The notes under the pieces are model-generated. The model was not told the origin of the DNA. It ran no database searches and saw only the letters and a program-made list of their open reading frames with translations. From the NCBI RefSeq assembly GCF_042433515.1, contig NZ_JBHLVH010000011.1, positions 1-64,000 of the forward strand: a DNA stretch of 64,000 bases, written 5' to 3'. Shown piece after piece: positions 32,751-40,396 of the stretch (positions within the stretch are counted from its first letter, which is position 1; every line of letters starts with the position of its first letter). The position numbers and the translations under genes are program-made. This stretch comes from Kytococcus schroeteri (GTDB taxonomy: Bacteria > Actinomycetota > Actinomycetes > Actinomycetales > Dermatophilaceae).

Positions 32751-33122
32751 CCCGGGCAGTAGCCCGTCCACGCATGGTGCGGTGTCGTCCAGGCGCCGCC
32801 CGGCCAGGCCGGCCAGGCGCACCGCCAGCTGGCGCAGGTCCTCGGCCGAGCCCATCGGTGTGGCGTCGCGCTCCAGGCCCCGGCCGCGGTCCACCCAGAC
32901 CCCGTCAGTGCCGTTGACCAGTACGTCGGTCACCCCGGGCTCGGCCAGCACGGGCTCCAACGGCCCGGCCCCCAGCACGCTGCGGCCCAACCGCTGGGAC
33001 CGCTCGCGCACTCCTCGGTCCCCCAGACGCAGCCGCTGCGCCCCGGCCACCTCACCGACGGTGCGCTCGCTGGGAGCCCGCCCGCGGGAGATCTGCTCAC
33101 GGATGCTCGACGGAGCGCTCAC
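32751..33122 (-). pseudogene. tadA: tadA, 5' part: N-terminal domain of the Flp pilus ATPase
   Basis: GTG at 33122 overlaps the tadZ stop (GTGA). The 124 codons encode the N-terminal domain of a TadA/CpaF ATPase (LGAGPLEPVLAEPGVTDVLV, NGTDGVWVDRGRGLE), up to DTAPCVDGLLPG, where the element begins; reading then continues into element sequence and stops soon after. The remaining 257 codons are at 21010-21780. Any product lacks Walker A, Walker B and the His box and cannot be active. Confidence 0.92.
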
Positions 33123-33841
33123 GACACACCCTCCACCGCACCGAGCAGCAGGGTGTCGGCCGCCTCGCGCACCGGCCCGTCGAACGCCCCGACGGGCCGC
33201 CCCTCCCGCTCGCACCGCCCCACGGTCGGGTCGTCGGCCAGCACGCCCTGCACCGGCAGCCCCGTGAGGTCCTCCACCGCGGGCACCAAGGCCCCGCCGG
33301 GGCGGTCCGTGCCACGCACCAGCAGGGACGCGTCCCCGGGCAGGGCGCCCAGCGTGCCGCGCAGGGCCGGCGCGACGGCCACCGTGGTGGGGCTCGACCC
33401 CACGAGCACCCACACGCCGTGGCACCAGCTGGCCCACCCGAGGAACTCCCCGGACCCCACCGGCGGCAGGTCCACCAGCACGAGGTCAGCGACGCCGGCC
33501 ACCGCCCGGCGCGCGTGGTGCACCACGTGGCGGGGCAGGTCGGTCCACACCCCGGACCCGATGCCGTCGCGCGCCAGCAGGGCCACGCCGTGCGCCCTAG
33601 GCAGGGCGCCCACGAGCTCCTCGCCGGGCAACGCCCCGTCGCTGCGCACCAGGTCGTCCCAGTGCAGGCCGGGCGCGGACTCCATGCCGAGGGCGATGGC
33701 CAGCGCCGTGCCCCAGCGGGAGGTGTCCACGGCCACGGTGCGCAGTCCCGCCGAGGCCGCGCGCAGCGCCACGGCAGCGGTGAGGGTGGAGGCCCCCAGC
33801 CCGCCGGTGGCCCCGCCGATCCCGATCACGTGTGTCGTCAT
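33119..33841 (-). CDS. TadZ/CpaE-like (Ssd-type) MinD-family protein
   Basis: 240 residues with a deviant Walker A at the very start (GIGGATGGLGASTLTAAVAL), AVDTSRWGTALAIALG after it and VADLVLVDLPPVG as Walker B-like strand. This is the pattern of TadZ/CpaE localisation ATPases and of mycobacterial Rv3660c (Ssd). The canonical lysine of the deviant Walker motif is not visible, as in other degenerate members. First gene of the tad operon, overlapping tadA by 4 bp. An ATG at 33841 is used. Confidence 0.85.
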   Translation of the reverse strand: MTTHVIGIGGATGGLGASTLTAAVALRAASAGLRTVAVDTSRWGTALAIALGMESAPGLHWDDLVRSDGALPGEELVGALPRAHGVALLARDGIGSGVWTDLPRHVVHHARRAVAGVADLVLVDLPPVGSGEFLGWASWCHGVWVLVGSSPTTVAVAPALRGTLGALPGDASLLVRGTDRPGGALVPAVEDLTGLPVQGVLADDPTVGRCEREGRPVGAFDGPVREAADTLLLGAVEGVS

Positions 33842-33969
33842 GGCCAGAACGATCGCGCCGGCCAGCACCCCCGCGCCGGGCCTCGACGGCACTCCTGTGG
33901 ACCAGCCCCCGAGCCCGTCGGCAGAACACCCCCGGGCCTGTGGAGAACGGGAGATCCCCCGGGCAAAGC

Positions 33970-34003
33970 GAAGGCCCCAGCCGGGGGGGCAGCTGGGGCC
34001 TTC
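33970..34003. terminator. Hairpin between the Fic-like gene and the tad operon
   Basis: GAAGGCCCCAGC (33970-33981) pairs with GCTGGGGCCTTC (33992-34003), 12 bp, 10-nt loop. It probably terminates the Fic-like gene; the tad promoter would lie between 33842 and 33969. A weaker CGCGCTC/GAGCGCG hairpin is at about 34042-34058. Confidence 0.75.
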
Positions 34004-34130
34004 TGGCGCGCCATGCCCTGGGGGGGAAAGGCAGGTGCGCCGCGCGCTCAACCCGAAGGGAGCGCGTTGCAACCATGATGCACCCCGCTCGGGGCGAAAT
34101 GCAAGACGGAACCGGACCACCCGGCCCCCG

Positions 34131-34994
34131 TCACACCCCCGGGAGCCGCCCGACCCGCACCGCGTCGCAGATCCGCTCCCCCGCCCGCGCCCCGCCGACG
34201 ACTGCGTCACACACGTGCCGCACCCACAGTGCCACGCCCTCCGGGGTCCCCGTGGCGTAGGCCGCAGCGGCCCCCAGGTACTCCACCCCGCCGCCCGGGC
34301 GGTGCCCCGCCTCGACCACCGCCACCCCCATCGGGTCGAGCCCGCGGGAACGCACCACGGCCCGTTGCACCGCCCGCGCCACCACGCCGTTGCCACGCAC
34401 GAAGGGACGCACCGCCAGCACCTCGGCGTGGGCCACGGCCGCCACCACCACCGCCGGCACCTCGGGGGGCGCGGTGAGCACCTCGCGCAGCCCAGCCAGC
34501 CGCTGCTGCACCTGCCGCACGTCCGGCGCCGGACCCATCTCCGTGAGCTCCCGCACCTGCTCCCCCTCGGCGCGGGGACGCCCCAGCTGGTCGTCGGCCA
34601 CCAGCCCCCGGGCCGCGGCGGTGTGCAGGCGCGCCAGCACCTGGCTCGGCGAGGAACCCACCAACCCCTCCAGGTGCACCGCCTCCTCGGTGGCCCGCAC
34701 CGCGCCCCGCACCACCGCCTCCACCGGGTCGGGCGCCGGCGACCAGGCGCGCGCCCCCACCATCGCCTCGCGCACCCAGTCCACGGGCAGCTCGGCCCCC
34801 TCCAACGATGCCGACGCCCACGCCCCGTGCACCCGCGCCTCGGTGGCGCACTCGGCGGAGCGCCGGCGCAGCGCCTCGTGCCAGCGCAGGGCGGTGCAGG
34901 CGTCGCGCGCCGCGTCGGCCGCCTCCCGCACGCCGGACAGCTCCGCCACGCGCAGCAGGGGGTGGGCGGAGGACGACGTGGGGGGCTGGACCAT
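34131..34994 (-). CDS. Fic-fold protein with a degenerate active site
   Basis: 287 residues. The helical Fic fold is recognisable (ASASLEGAELPVDWVREAM as inhibitory-helix-like segment, QVLARLHTAAARGLV, and the core loop), but the catalytic loop reads VRPFVRGNGVVARA where active Fic proteins have HPFxDGNGRxAR. The catalytic His is Arg, the acidic metal ligand is Arg, and the nucleotide-binding Arg is Val, so AMP transfer is unlikely. Similar Fic-like genes sit by the tad locus in other Actinobacteria (Rv3641c region). ATG at 34994. Confidence 0.8.
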   Translation of the reverse strand: MVQPPTSSSAHPLLRVAELSGVREAADAARDACTALRWHEALRRRSAECATEARVHGAWASASLEGAELPVDWVREAMVGARAWSPAPDPVEAVVRGAVRATEEAVHLEGLVGSSPSQVLARLHTAAARGLVADDQLGRPRAEGEQVRELTEMGPAPDVRQVQQRLAGLREVLTAPPEVPAVVVAAVAHAEVLAVRPFVRGNGVVARAVQRAVVRSRGLDPMGVAVVEAGHRPGGGVEYLGAAAAYATGTPEGVALWVRHVCDAVVGGARAGERICDAVRVGRLPGV

Positions 34995-35129
34995 GCGCAC
35001 AGCGTAGGGACCGGTCCCGGCGTGAGACGCGGCACTGTGCGGGGTGTGGACTGGCGCCCCGGCACGGCGGGGCGCACAATCGGGAGAAGACTCACTAGCA
35101 TTGCCGCAGAACCGACGACGGGAGTAGTC

Positions 35130-35603
35130 ATGGCCATCCCGGCCTCCAAGACCAACGTTTCCACCACCGGCCGCACCTCCGCGTCCGTGACCGAGCGCGC
35201 GAACGAGCGGTCCCTCGGCCAGATCGTCAGCGACGCCGCCGCCAACGCCCAGTCCCTGGTCCGCGACGAGATCGCCCTGGCCAAGGCCGAGATCAACCAG
35301 GACGTCCAGAAGGGCATCAAGACCGGCGCCGGCTTCGGCATCGCCGCCGTGCTCGCCGCCTACGGCTTCGGCATCCTGCTCATCGCCGCCGCCCTGGCGC
35401 TGGCCCTGGTGCTGCCGCACTGGGCCGCCTTCCTCATCGTGGCCGCCGTGCTCTTCGTCTTCGCCGGCATCGGCGCCCTGTTCGGCCTTTCGCAGATGAA
35501 GAAGATCAAGGGCAAGCCGGAGCGCGCCATCAAGGCCGCCGACCGCACCCAGAAGACGCTCAAGGCCGCGGCCGACCCCAACACCACCACGCCGCGCTCC
35601 TGA
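35130..35603 (+). CDS. Phage holin family protein (actinobacterial Holin-X)
   Basis: 157 residues: polar N-terminus (ERSLGQIVSDAAANAQSLVRDEIALAKAEI), then two membrane helices (GFGIAAVLAAYGFGILLIAAALALALVLP and AAFLIVAAVLFVFAGIGALFGL) and a basic Lys-rich tail. The SLGQIVSDxxxxxxxLVRDEIxLAKAE stretch is diagnostic for this chromosomal family, whose role is unknown and not proven to be lytic. ATG at 35130 follows GGGAG. Confidence 0.9.
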   Translation: MAIPASKTNVSTTGRTSASVTERANERSLGQIVSDAAANAQSLVRDEIALAKAEINQDVQKGIKTGAGFGIAAVLAAYGFGILLIAAALALALVLPHWAAFLIVAAVLFVFAGIGALFGLSQMKKIKGKPERAIKAADRTQKTLKAAADPNTTTPRS

Positions 35604-35628
35604 CGTCCCGCCGGGACTGCGACGCACC

Positions 35629-35666
35629 GCGACGGCGGTCACCCCACCGGGGGTGGCCGCCGTCGC
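35629..35666. terminator. Convergent terminator
   Basis: GCGACGGCGGTCACCCC (35629-35645) pairs with GGGGTGGCCGCCGTCGC (35650-35666), one G-U, 4-nt loop, between the holin and NUDIX genes. Confidence 0.85.
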
Positions 35667-35691
35667 CGCGTCCGGGGACGGCCCGGCTCCC

Positions 35692-36387
35692 TCAGCGGTA
35701 GCCGTCCGGCACGTCGCGGACGTCGCGCGGGTCCCACGGCCGGTCGAGCCCACCGAGGCGCAGCACGGTGGAGAGCAGCCACCCCGTGTACCCCCAGACG
35801 AACAGTCCGTCCACGTCGAAACCCGGCGTCGTGCGCCCCACCCCGGGTAGTCGGGCGGTGAAGCGCCGCGCCGGGTCCACCAGGTGGCCCAGCGGCACCA
35901 CGTGGATGCTGGCGACCTCCAGTTCGCTGCCCACGGACAGGGCGTGCGGCCGCTCCCACCAACCCACCACCGGGGTCACCGGGCGGAAGCTGGGCGCCAC
36001 GGGCAACCGCGGCAGGCGGGCCACCATCTGCACCGATGCGGGGTCGAGGCACACCTCCTCGGTCCCCTCGCGGAGGGCGGCCTGCTCTGCGGTCTCACCG
36101 GCGTCCACCCCGCCACCGGGGAAGGACGCCTGGCCGGCGTGGTGCGCCAGACTCGACCCACGGCGGGTGAGCACCACCCCCTCGGGCCCCACGAGCACGA
36201 GGACGGCCGCGTCACGGCGAGCAGGCACCCCCTGCGCCGGCGGCGTGGCCAGCGGGCGGGCGAGGCGCTCCATCGGCGCGGCGTCGACGCGGGCCTGCAG
36301 GCCGGCGAGCCAGCGCGGCACCTGCAGCGGGTCGCCCGCGGCGGGCTCGTCGAACACCCAGGAGCGATCGGCCTCCGACGGGCTCAC
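35692..36387 (-). CDS. NUDIX hydrolase, CoA pyrophosphatase type
   Basis: 231 residues. LTRRGSSLAHHAGQASFPGG is the NuCoA motif of coenzyme A diphosphatases (YeaB/NudL), leading into the Nudix box GGGVDAGETAEQAALREGTE followed by EVCL; the box is slightly unusual in having Gly after RE and Cys for the usual Gly. It should hydrolyse CoA or acyl-CoA to 3',5'-ADP and phosphopantetheine. GTG start overlaps the nth stop by 4 bp. Rv3672c is the matching gene next to nth in M. tuberculosis. Confidence 0.9.
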   Translation of the reverse strand: MSPSEADRSWVFDEPAAGDPLQVPRWLAGLQARVDAAPMERLARPLATPPAQGVPARRDAAVLVLVGPEGVVLTRRGSSLAHHAGQASFPGGGVDAGETAEQAALREGTEEVCLDPASVQMVARLPRLPVAPSFRPVTPVVGWWERPHALSVGSELEVASIHVVPLGHLVDPARRFTARLPGVGRTTPGFDVDGLFVWGYTGWLLSTVLRLGGLDRPWDPRDVRDVPDGYR

Positions 36388-37187
36388 AGCACCACCCGTC
36401 CGTCCACCGGCTCCAGGCCGCGCGCCCGGGGCGGGAGCACGGCCTCGTCCTCGGGCAGGAACTCCACCGGCACCACGCCCTTGACCATCCCCCACGCCTG
36501 CCGGGGCGTGGTCACGCCGGTCTCGGAGGAGGGGCACCAGCGGGCCACGGGGCAGGCGCCGCAGGCGGGCCGGCGGGAGTGGCAGACGCGCCGACCGTGG
36601 AAGATCAGGGTGTGCGAGAGGTCGGTCCAGTCGCGGCGGGGGAACAGCTCGGCGACGGCGTGCTCCACCTTCACCGGGTCCTCCAGCGCGGTCCAGCCCA
36701 TGCGCCGCACGAGCCGGCCGAAGTGCGTGTCCACCGTGAGGCCGGGGGTGTCGAAGGCGTTGCCCAGCACCACGTTGGCGGTCTTGCGCCCCACGCCCGG
36801 CAGGGTCACCAGATCGCGCAGCCGGCCGGGCACCTCGCCGTCGTAGCGCTCCACGAGCGCCTGCGCCAGCCCGATGACCGAGCGCGTCTTGGCCCGGTAG
36901 AAGCCGGTGCGGCGGATGAGCTGCTCCACCTCGGCGGGGTCGGCGGCGGCCAGCGCCACGGCATCGGGGTAGCGGGCGAAGAGCCCGGGGGTGACGGCGT
37001 TGACGGCCACGTCCGTGGTCTGGGCCGACATGACGGTGGCCACGAGCAGCTCGAAGGGATTGCGAAAGTCCAGCTCGCACTCGGCGTCCGGGTGGCGCGC
37101 GGCGAGCACCCGGTACATGCGGCGGGCACGTCGCGTGCGGGCCAGGTCGGTCTCGTCGGGGAGCGGGTCGGCCGCGGGCGCACTCAC
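36384..37187 (-). CDS. nth: Endonuclease III (DNA glycosylase/AP lyase)
   Basis: 267 residues. Helix-hairpin-helix LVTLPGVGRKTANVVLG with the catalytic lysine, VDTHFGRLVRR with the catalytic aspartate, and the 4Fe-4S ligands C-x6-C-x2-C-x5-C (from VCHSRRPAC to ARWC). Removes oxidised pyrimidines in base-excision repair. A ~40-residue C-terminal extension is present. GTG start at 37187, divergent from crp with 72 bp between. Confidence 0.96.
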   Translation of the reverse strand: MSAPAADPLPDETDLARTRRARRMYRVLAARHPDAECELDFRNPFELLVATVMSAQTTDVAVNAVTPGLFARYPDAVALAAADPAEVEQLIRRTGFYRAKTRSVIGLAQALVERYDGEVPGRLRDLVTLPGVGRKTANVVLGNAFDTPGLTVDTHFGRLVRRMGWTALEDPVKVEHAVAELFPRRDWTDLSHTLIFHGRRVCHSRRPACGACPVARWCPSSETGVTTPRQAWGMVKGVVPVEFLPEDEAVLPPRARGLEPVDGRVVL

Positions 37188-37259
37188 CGGCCCCACGATA
37201 GGCCGCCCCCTCCCGCCCCGATCCGCGGGTTCGGCTCTGTGGCGTGGCACACTGCAGGC

Positions 37260-37937
37260 GTGGACCTCGACATCGTGACCCGTTCGCCCCTGTTCTCCGG
37301 CCTGGACGAGGCCGCCGCCTCCGCCCTGCTCGAGCTCACCGAGCGCGGCACCTTCAAGCGGGGGCAGGTCATCTTCACCGAGGGCGACCCGGGCGACAAG
37401 CTCTACGTCGTCACCTCCGGCAAGATCAAGCTCTCCCGTACCAGCCACGACGGCCGCGAGAACCTGCTGGCCGTGCTCGGCCCGGGCGAGATCATCGGCG
37501 AGATCAGCTTCTTCGACCCGGGTCCCCGCACCGCATCGGCCATCACCGTGAGCGAGACCGAGGTGCTCTCCCTGGCCCACGCCCACCTGGGCCTCTTCCT
37601 GGAGCAGAACAGCGGTGCCTCGGTGGCCATGCTCGGCGCCCTGGCCCACCGCCTGCGCCGCACCAACGACTCCGTGGCCGACCTGGTGTTCACCGACGTG
37701 CCCGGCCGCGTGGCCAAGGCCCTGCTCGACCTCGCCGAGCGCTTCGGCACCGAGGACGGGTCCGGCATGCTGGTGCAGCACGAGCTCACCCAGGAGGAGC
37801 TGGCCCAGCTGGTCGGCGCCAGCCGCGAGACCGTCAACAAGGCCCTGGCGGACTTCGCCTCCCGCGGGTGGCTGCGCCTGGAGGCACGCGCCGTGCGCCT
37901 GCTCGAGGTGGAGCGCCTGCGCAAGCGCGCCCGCTGA
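37260..37937 (+). CDS. crp: Crp/Fnr-family regulator (GlxR/Crp type)
   Basis: 225 residues: cyclic-nucleotide-binding domain (GDKLYVVTSGKIKLSRTSHDGRENLLAVLGPGEIIGEISFFD ... GPRTASAITVSETEV) with the phosphate-cassette-like EISFFDPGPRTA, hinge helix, and winged HTH (LTQEELAQLVGASRETVNKALADFASRGWL). It corresponds to Rv3676/GlxR, the global cAMP-responsive regulator, and shares its neighbours nth and the MBL gene. GTG start at 37260. Confidence 0.93.
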   Translation: MDLDIVTRSPLFSGLDEAAASALLELTERGTFKRGQVIFTEGDPGDKLYVVTSGKIKLSRTSHDGRENLLAVLGPGEIIGEISFFDPGPRTASAITVSETEVLSLAHAHLGLFLEQNSGASVAMLGALAHRLRRTNDSVADLVFTDVPGRVAKALLDLAERFGTEDGSGMLVQHELTQEELAQLVGASRETVNKALADFASRGWLRLEARAVRLLEVERLRKRAR

Positions 37938-37945
37938 CCCCCCCA

Positions 37946-37990
37946 CCCCATGACCCCCTGTGCCCGTCCCGGGCGCAGGGGGTCATGGGG
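37946..37990. terminator. Convergent terminator after crp
   Basis: 20-bp stem, 37946-37965 with 37971-37990, one wobble pair, loop GTCCC. Confidence 0.88.
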
Positions 37991-38008
37991 TGCAGCAGGG
38001 TGCGCCGC

Positions 38009-38845
38009 TCAGGCGTGGGCGCGCAGGTACTCCAGCTGCGCCAGCACCGTGAGGCGGGCCGCCGGCCACACCTCGCGCGGCACGTCGGCGTACACGGTGC
38101 GCACCACCGCGTCGGCCAGGTCCTCCCCCGGCCCCGGCTGCACCCGCCCCGCCGCGGCGGCGACCTGCTCCAGGCGCTCCCGCCGGTGCTGCTGGTACCA
38201 GCCCACCACCCCGGCGGCGTCGGCCACGGACGGGCCGTGCCCCGGCAGCAGCGAGGTCACCTCGCCCGATGCCGTGAGCCGCTCGATGCGCTCCAGCGAC
38301 CCCAGGTAGGCCTCCAGGTCGCCGTCCGGGTGGGCCACCACGGTGGACCCGCGGCCCAGCACGGTGTCACCGGTGAGCAGGTGGTTCTCGGCCGGCAGCA
38401 CGAACGAGACGGAGTCCGCGGTGTGGCCGGGCGTGGGCACCACCACCAGGTCGAGCCCGCCCACGCTGAGGTGGTCGCCGGCCACGAGGTCGTCCTCCCC
38501 GCCCCGCACCACGGCACGCCGCACGGGCGCCCCGGTGAGGCGGTGGAAGGTGTCGGCCCCCTCGGCGTGGTCGCTGTGCCCGTGGGTGAGCAGGGTGAGC
38601 GCCACGCGCGCGCCCCGGGCCTCCACCGCGTCCACCACGGCGCGCAGGTGCTCGGGGTGCTCCGGGCCGGGGTCCACCACGACCACCTCGTCGCTGCCGG
38701 GCTCGGCCAGCAGCCAGGTGTTGGTGCCGTCCAGCGTCATCGGCGAGGGGTTGGGGCACAGCAGGCAGGTGGCGCGCTCGCCCACCGGGCCGCCGGTCCA
38801 GTCGGACCCGTCGGGCAGGTGGCTCGTGGAGGAGCGCACGCTCAC
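38009..38845 (-). CDS. MBL-fold metallo-hydrolase
   Basis: 278 residues with THGHSDHAEGA (HxHxDH), the downstream histidine in TPGHTADSVSF, GDTVLGRGSTVV and LPGHGPSV. The layout and C-terminal winged-helix-like region (LEYLRAHA) resemble LACTB2-type hydrolases/endoribonucleases and Rv3677c. Last gene of a run of overlapping genes (DUF4177-RidA-NUDIX-MBL), overlapping the NUDIX gene by 4 bp. Confidence 0.9.
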   Translation of the reverse strand: MSVRSSTSHLPDGSDWTGGPVGERATCLLCPNPSPMTLDGTNTWLLAEPGSDEVVVVDPGPEHPEHLRAVVDAVEARGARVALTLLTHGHSDHAEGADTFHRLTGAPVRRAVVRGGEDDLVAGDHLSVGGLDLVVVPTPGHTADSVSFVLPAENHLLTGDTVLGRGSTVVAHPDGDLEAYLGSLERIERLTASGEVTSLLPGHGPSVADAAGVVGWYQQHRRERLEQVAAAAGRVQPGPGEDLADAVVRTVYADVPREVWPAARLTVLAQLEYLRAHA

Positions 38846-39714
38846 CGCCTCCAGGGGGTGCGCATGACCAGACCGTCGGGGGCGTCCGGCCCCACCGGCA
38901 CCTCCTCGGGCCAGGGCATCACCTCGGGCACCTCGTGGCGGCCGGCCAGCACCTCGGCGGCACTGCCCGCAGCCCGCAGGTCCTCCAGCGCGGCGATGGT
39001 GGGCGGCAGCATCAGCCCCGCGTCACCGGCAGCGCGCTCCAGCACCGCTGCAGGACGCTCCCAGCTGGCCGACACGGCCTCGCTCGTGCCGTCGTCGGGC
39101 TCCTGCCCCTCGGGGATGCGGGCGGCGAAGAACCACGTGTCGTAGCGGCGCGGCTCGCACTCGGGGGTGGTCCAGTGGTCCCGGACGCTGAGGCACTCGG
39201 TGCGCACAGTCAGCCCGAGCTCGGTCAGCAGGTCGCTGAACGCCACCTCGCGGGCCTCCACGCGGCGGCGTCCCTCCACGGCGGCCGGGGCACTCGCCTC
39301 GGCCTCGCTCACGGGACGTCCGTCGGGGTGGGCGGCCAACAGCACGCCGGTCTCCTCGAACACCTCGCGCGCGGCGGCCAGCACCAGCTGCTGCGCCGAT
39401 GCCGGCGTGGTGCCGGGCATGCGGGCCGACCACTCCTGCGGCGTGGGCCCCGACCAGGCGGCGTCGGTGACCTCGTCGCGCGGGTCCACCCCGCCTCCGG
39501 GGAAGACCATCATGCCCGGCGCGAAGGCCATCGAGGCCGCGCGCGTCTGCATGAACACCTCGACGCCCTGTGCGCCGTCGCGCACCACCATCACGGTGGC
39601 CGCGGCGCGGGGCGCCACCGGGGCGGGGCGGTCCGCCTCCGGGGTGTCCAGCCAGGCACGCACCGCCGGCACGAGGGCCGGCGGCATCGGGAAGTCGCGG
39701 TGCGGGGTGGTCAC
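38842..39714 (-). CDS. NUDIX hydrolase, NUDT19-like
   Basis: 290 residues. FAPGMMVFPGGGVDPRD and, about 40 residues later, AAREVFEETGVLLA form an interrupted Nudix box (GGGV...REVFEETG), a long insertion that is typical of NUDT19/acyl-CoA-type members. GTG start. Overlaps the MBL gene by 4 bp and follows ridA by 8 bp. Confidence 0.85.
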   Translation of the reverse strand: MTTPHRDFPMPPALVPAVRAWLDTPEADRPAPVAPRAAATVMVVRDGAQGVEVFMQTRAASMAFAPGMMVFPGGGVDPRDEVTDAAWSGPTPQEWSARMPGTTPASAQQLVLAAAREVFEETGVLLAAHPDGRPVSEAEASAPAAVEGRRRVEAREVAFSDLLTELGLTVRTECLSVRDHWTTPECEPRRYDTWFFAARIPEGQEPDDGTSEAVSASWERPAAVLERAAGDAGLMLPPTIAALEDLRAAGSAAEVLAGRHEVPEVMPWPEEVPVGPDAPDGLVMRTPWRR

Positions 39715-39722
39715 GCGGGCCC

Positions 39723-40196
39723 TCAGGACCGGACGGCCAGGACGACCTCGACCTCGACGGGCGCGCCGAGCGGCAGCGCCGCCACGCCCACGGCCGAGCG
39801 GGCGTGCTCGCCGGCCTCGCCGAAGGCGGTGCCCATGAGCTCGCTCGCCCCGTTGACCACGGCCGGCTGGCCGGTGAAGCCGGGCTGGCTGGCCACGAAG
39901 CCCACCACCTTGACCACGCGCTCGATGCGGTCCAGGTCGCCCACCACGGACTTGGCGGCGGCCAGCGCGTTGACGGCGCAGATGCGGGCCAGCTCGGCGG
40001 CGCGCTCAGGCGTCACGTCGCCGTCACCCTCGCCCACCACGCCGGTGCCGGCCAGGGTGCCGTCGACCACCGGCAGCTGGCCGGAGGTGTAGACCAGCCC
40101 GGCGTGCTCCGTGGCGGGCACGTACACGGCCACCGGCTGGGGTGCCGGCGGCAGCTCGACGCCGGCCTCGGCCAGGCGCTGCTCGACGGCCCCCAT
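39723..40196 (-). CDS. RidA/YjgF-family protein
   Basis: 157 residues; VYTSGQLPVVDGTL, ICAVNALAAAKSVVGDLDRIERVVKVVGFV and the C-terminal ARSAVGVAALPLGAPVEVEVVL are family signatures including the conserved R-S-A-V-G substrate arginine. It removes reactive enamine/imine intermediates. Start overlaps the DUF4177 stop (ATGA). Orthologous position to Rv3678c. Confidence 0.93.
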   Translation of the reverse strand: MGAVEQRLAEAGVELPPAPQPVAVYVPATEHAGLVYTSGQLPVVDGTLAGTGVVGEGDGDVTPERAAELARICAVNALAAAKSVVGDLDRIERVVKVVGFVASQPGFTGQPAVVNGASELMGTAFGEAGEHARSAVGVAALPLGAPVEVEVVLAVRS

Positions 40197-40354
40197 CAGG
40201 CGCTCTTCTCGCGCTTCAGGTAGGCCACCGGGTTGGAGCCCTCGGGCCCCGGGATCACGGTGACGAGCTCCCAGCCGTCCTCGCCCCACTGGTCGAGGAT
40301 CTGCTTGGTCGCGTGGACGATCAACGGAACGGTGGCGTACTCCCATGTGCGCAT
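40196..40354 (-). CDS. DUF4177 small protein
   Basis: 52 residues beginning MRTWEYATVPLIVHATKQIL and containing QWGEDGWELVTVIPG, the hallmark of DUF4177 proteins; same position as Rv3678A. Divergent from the PBP gene by 42 bp and first in the leftward operon. Function unknown. Confidence 0.85.
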   Translation of the reverse strand: MRTWEYATVPLIVHATKQILDQWGEDGWELVTVIPGPEGSNPVAYLKREKSA

Positions 40355-40396
40355 GGATCGGAGCCTATAGCGGATGCGGAAAGTACCCTTGGGCGC

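Noticed and set aside
33832..34078. Small frames around the stem-loop upstream of the tad operon
   Set aside because: They lie in the promoter/terminator gap; a peptide of about 20 residues could be proposed but nothing supports translation.
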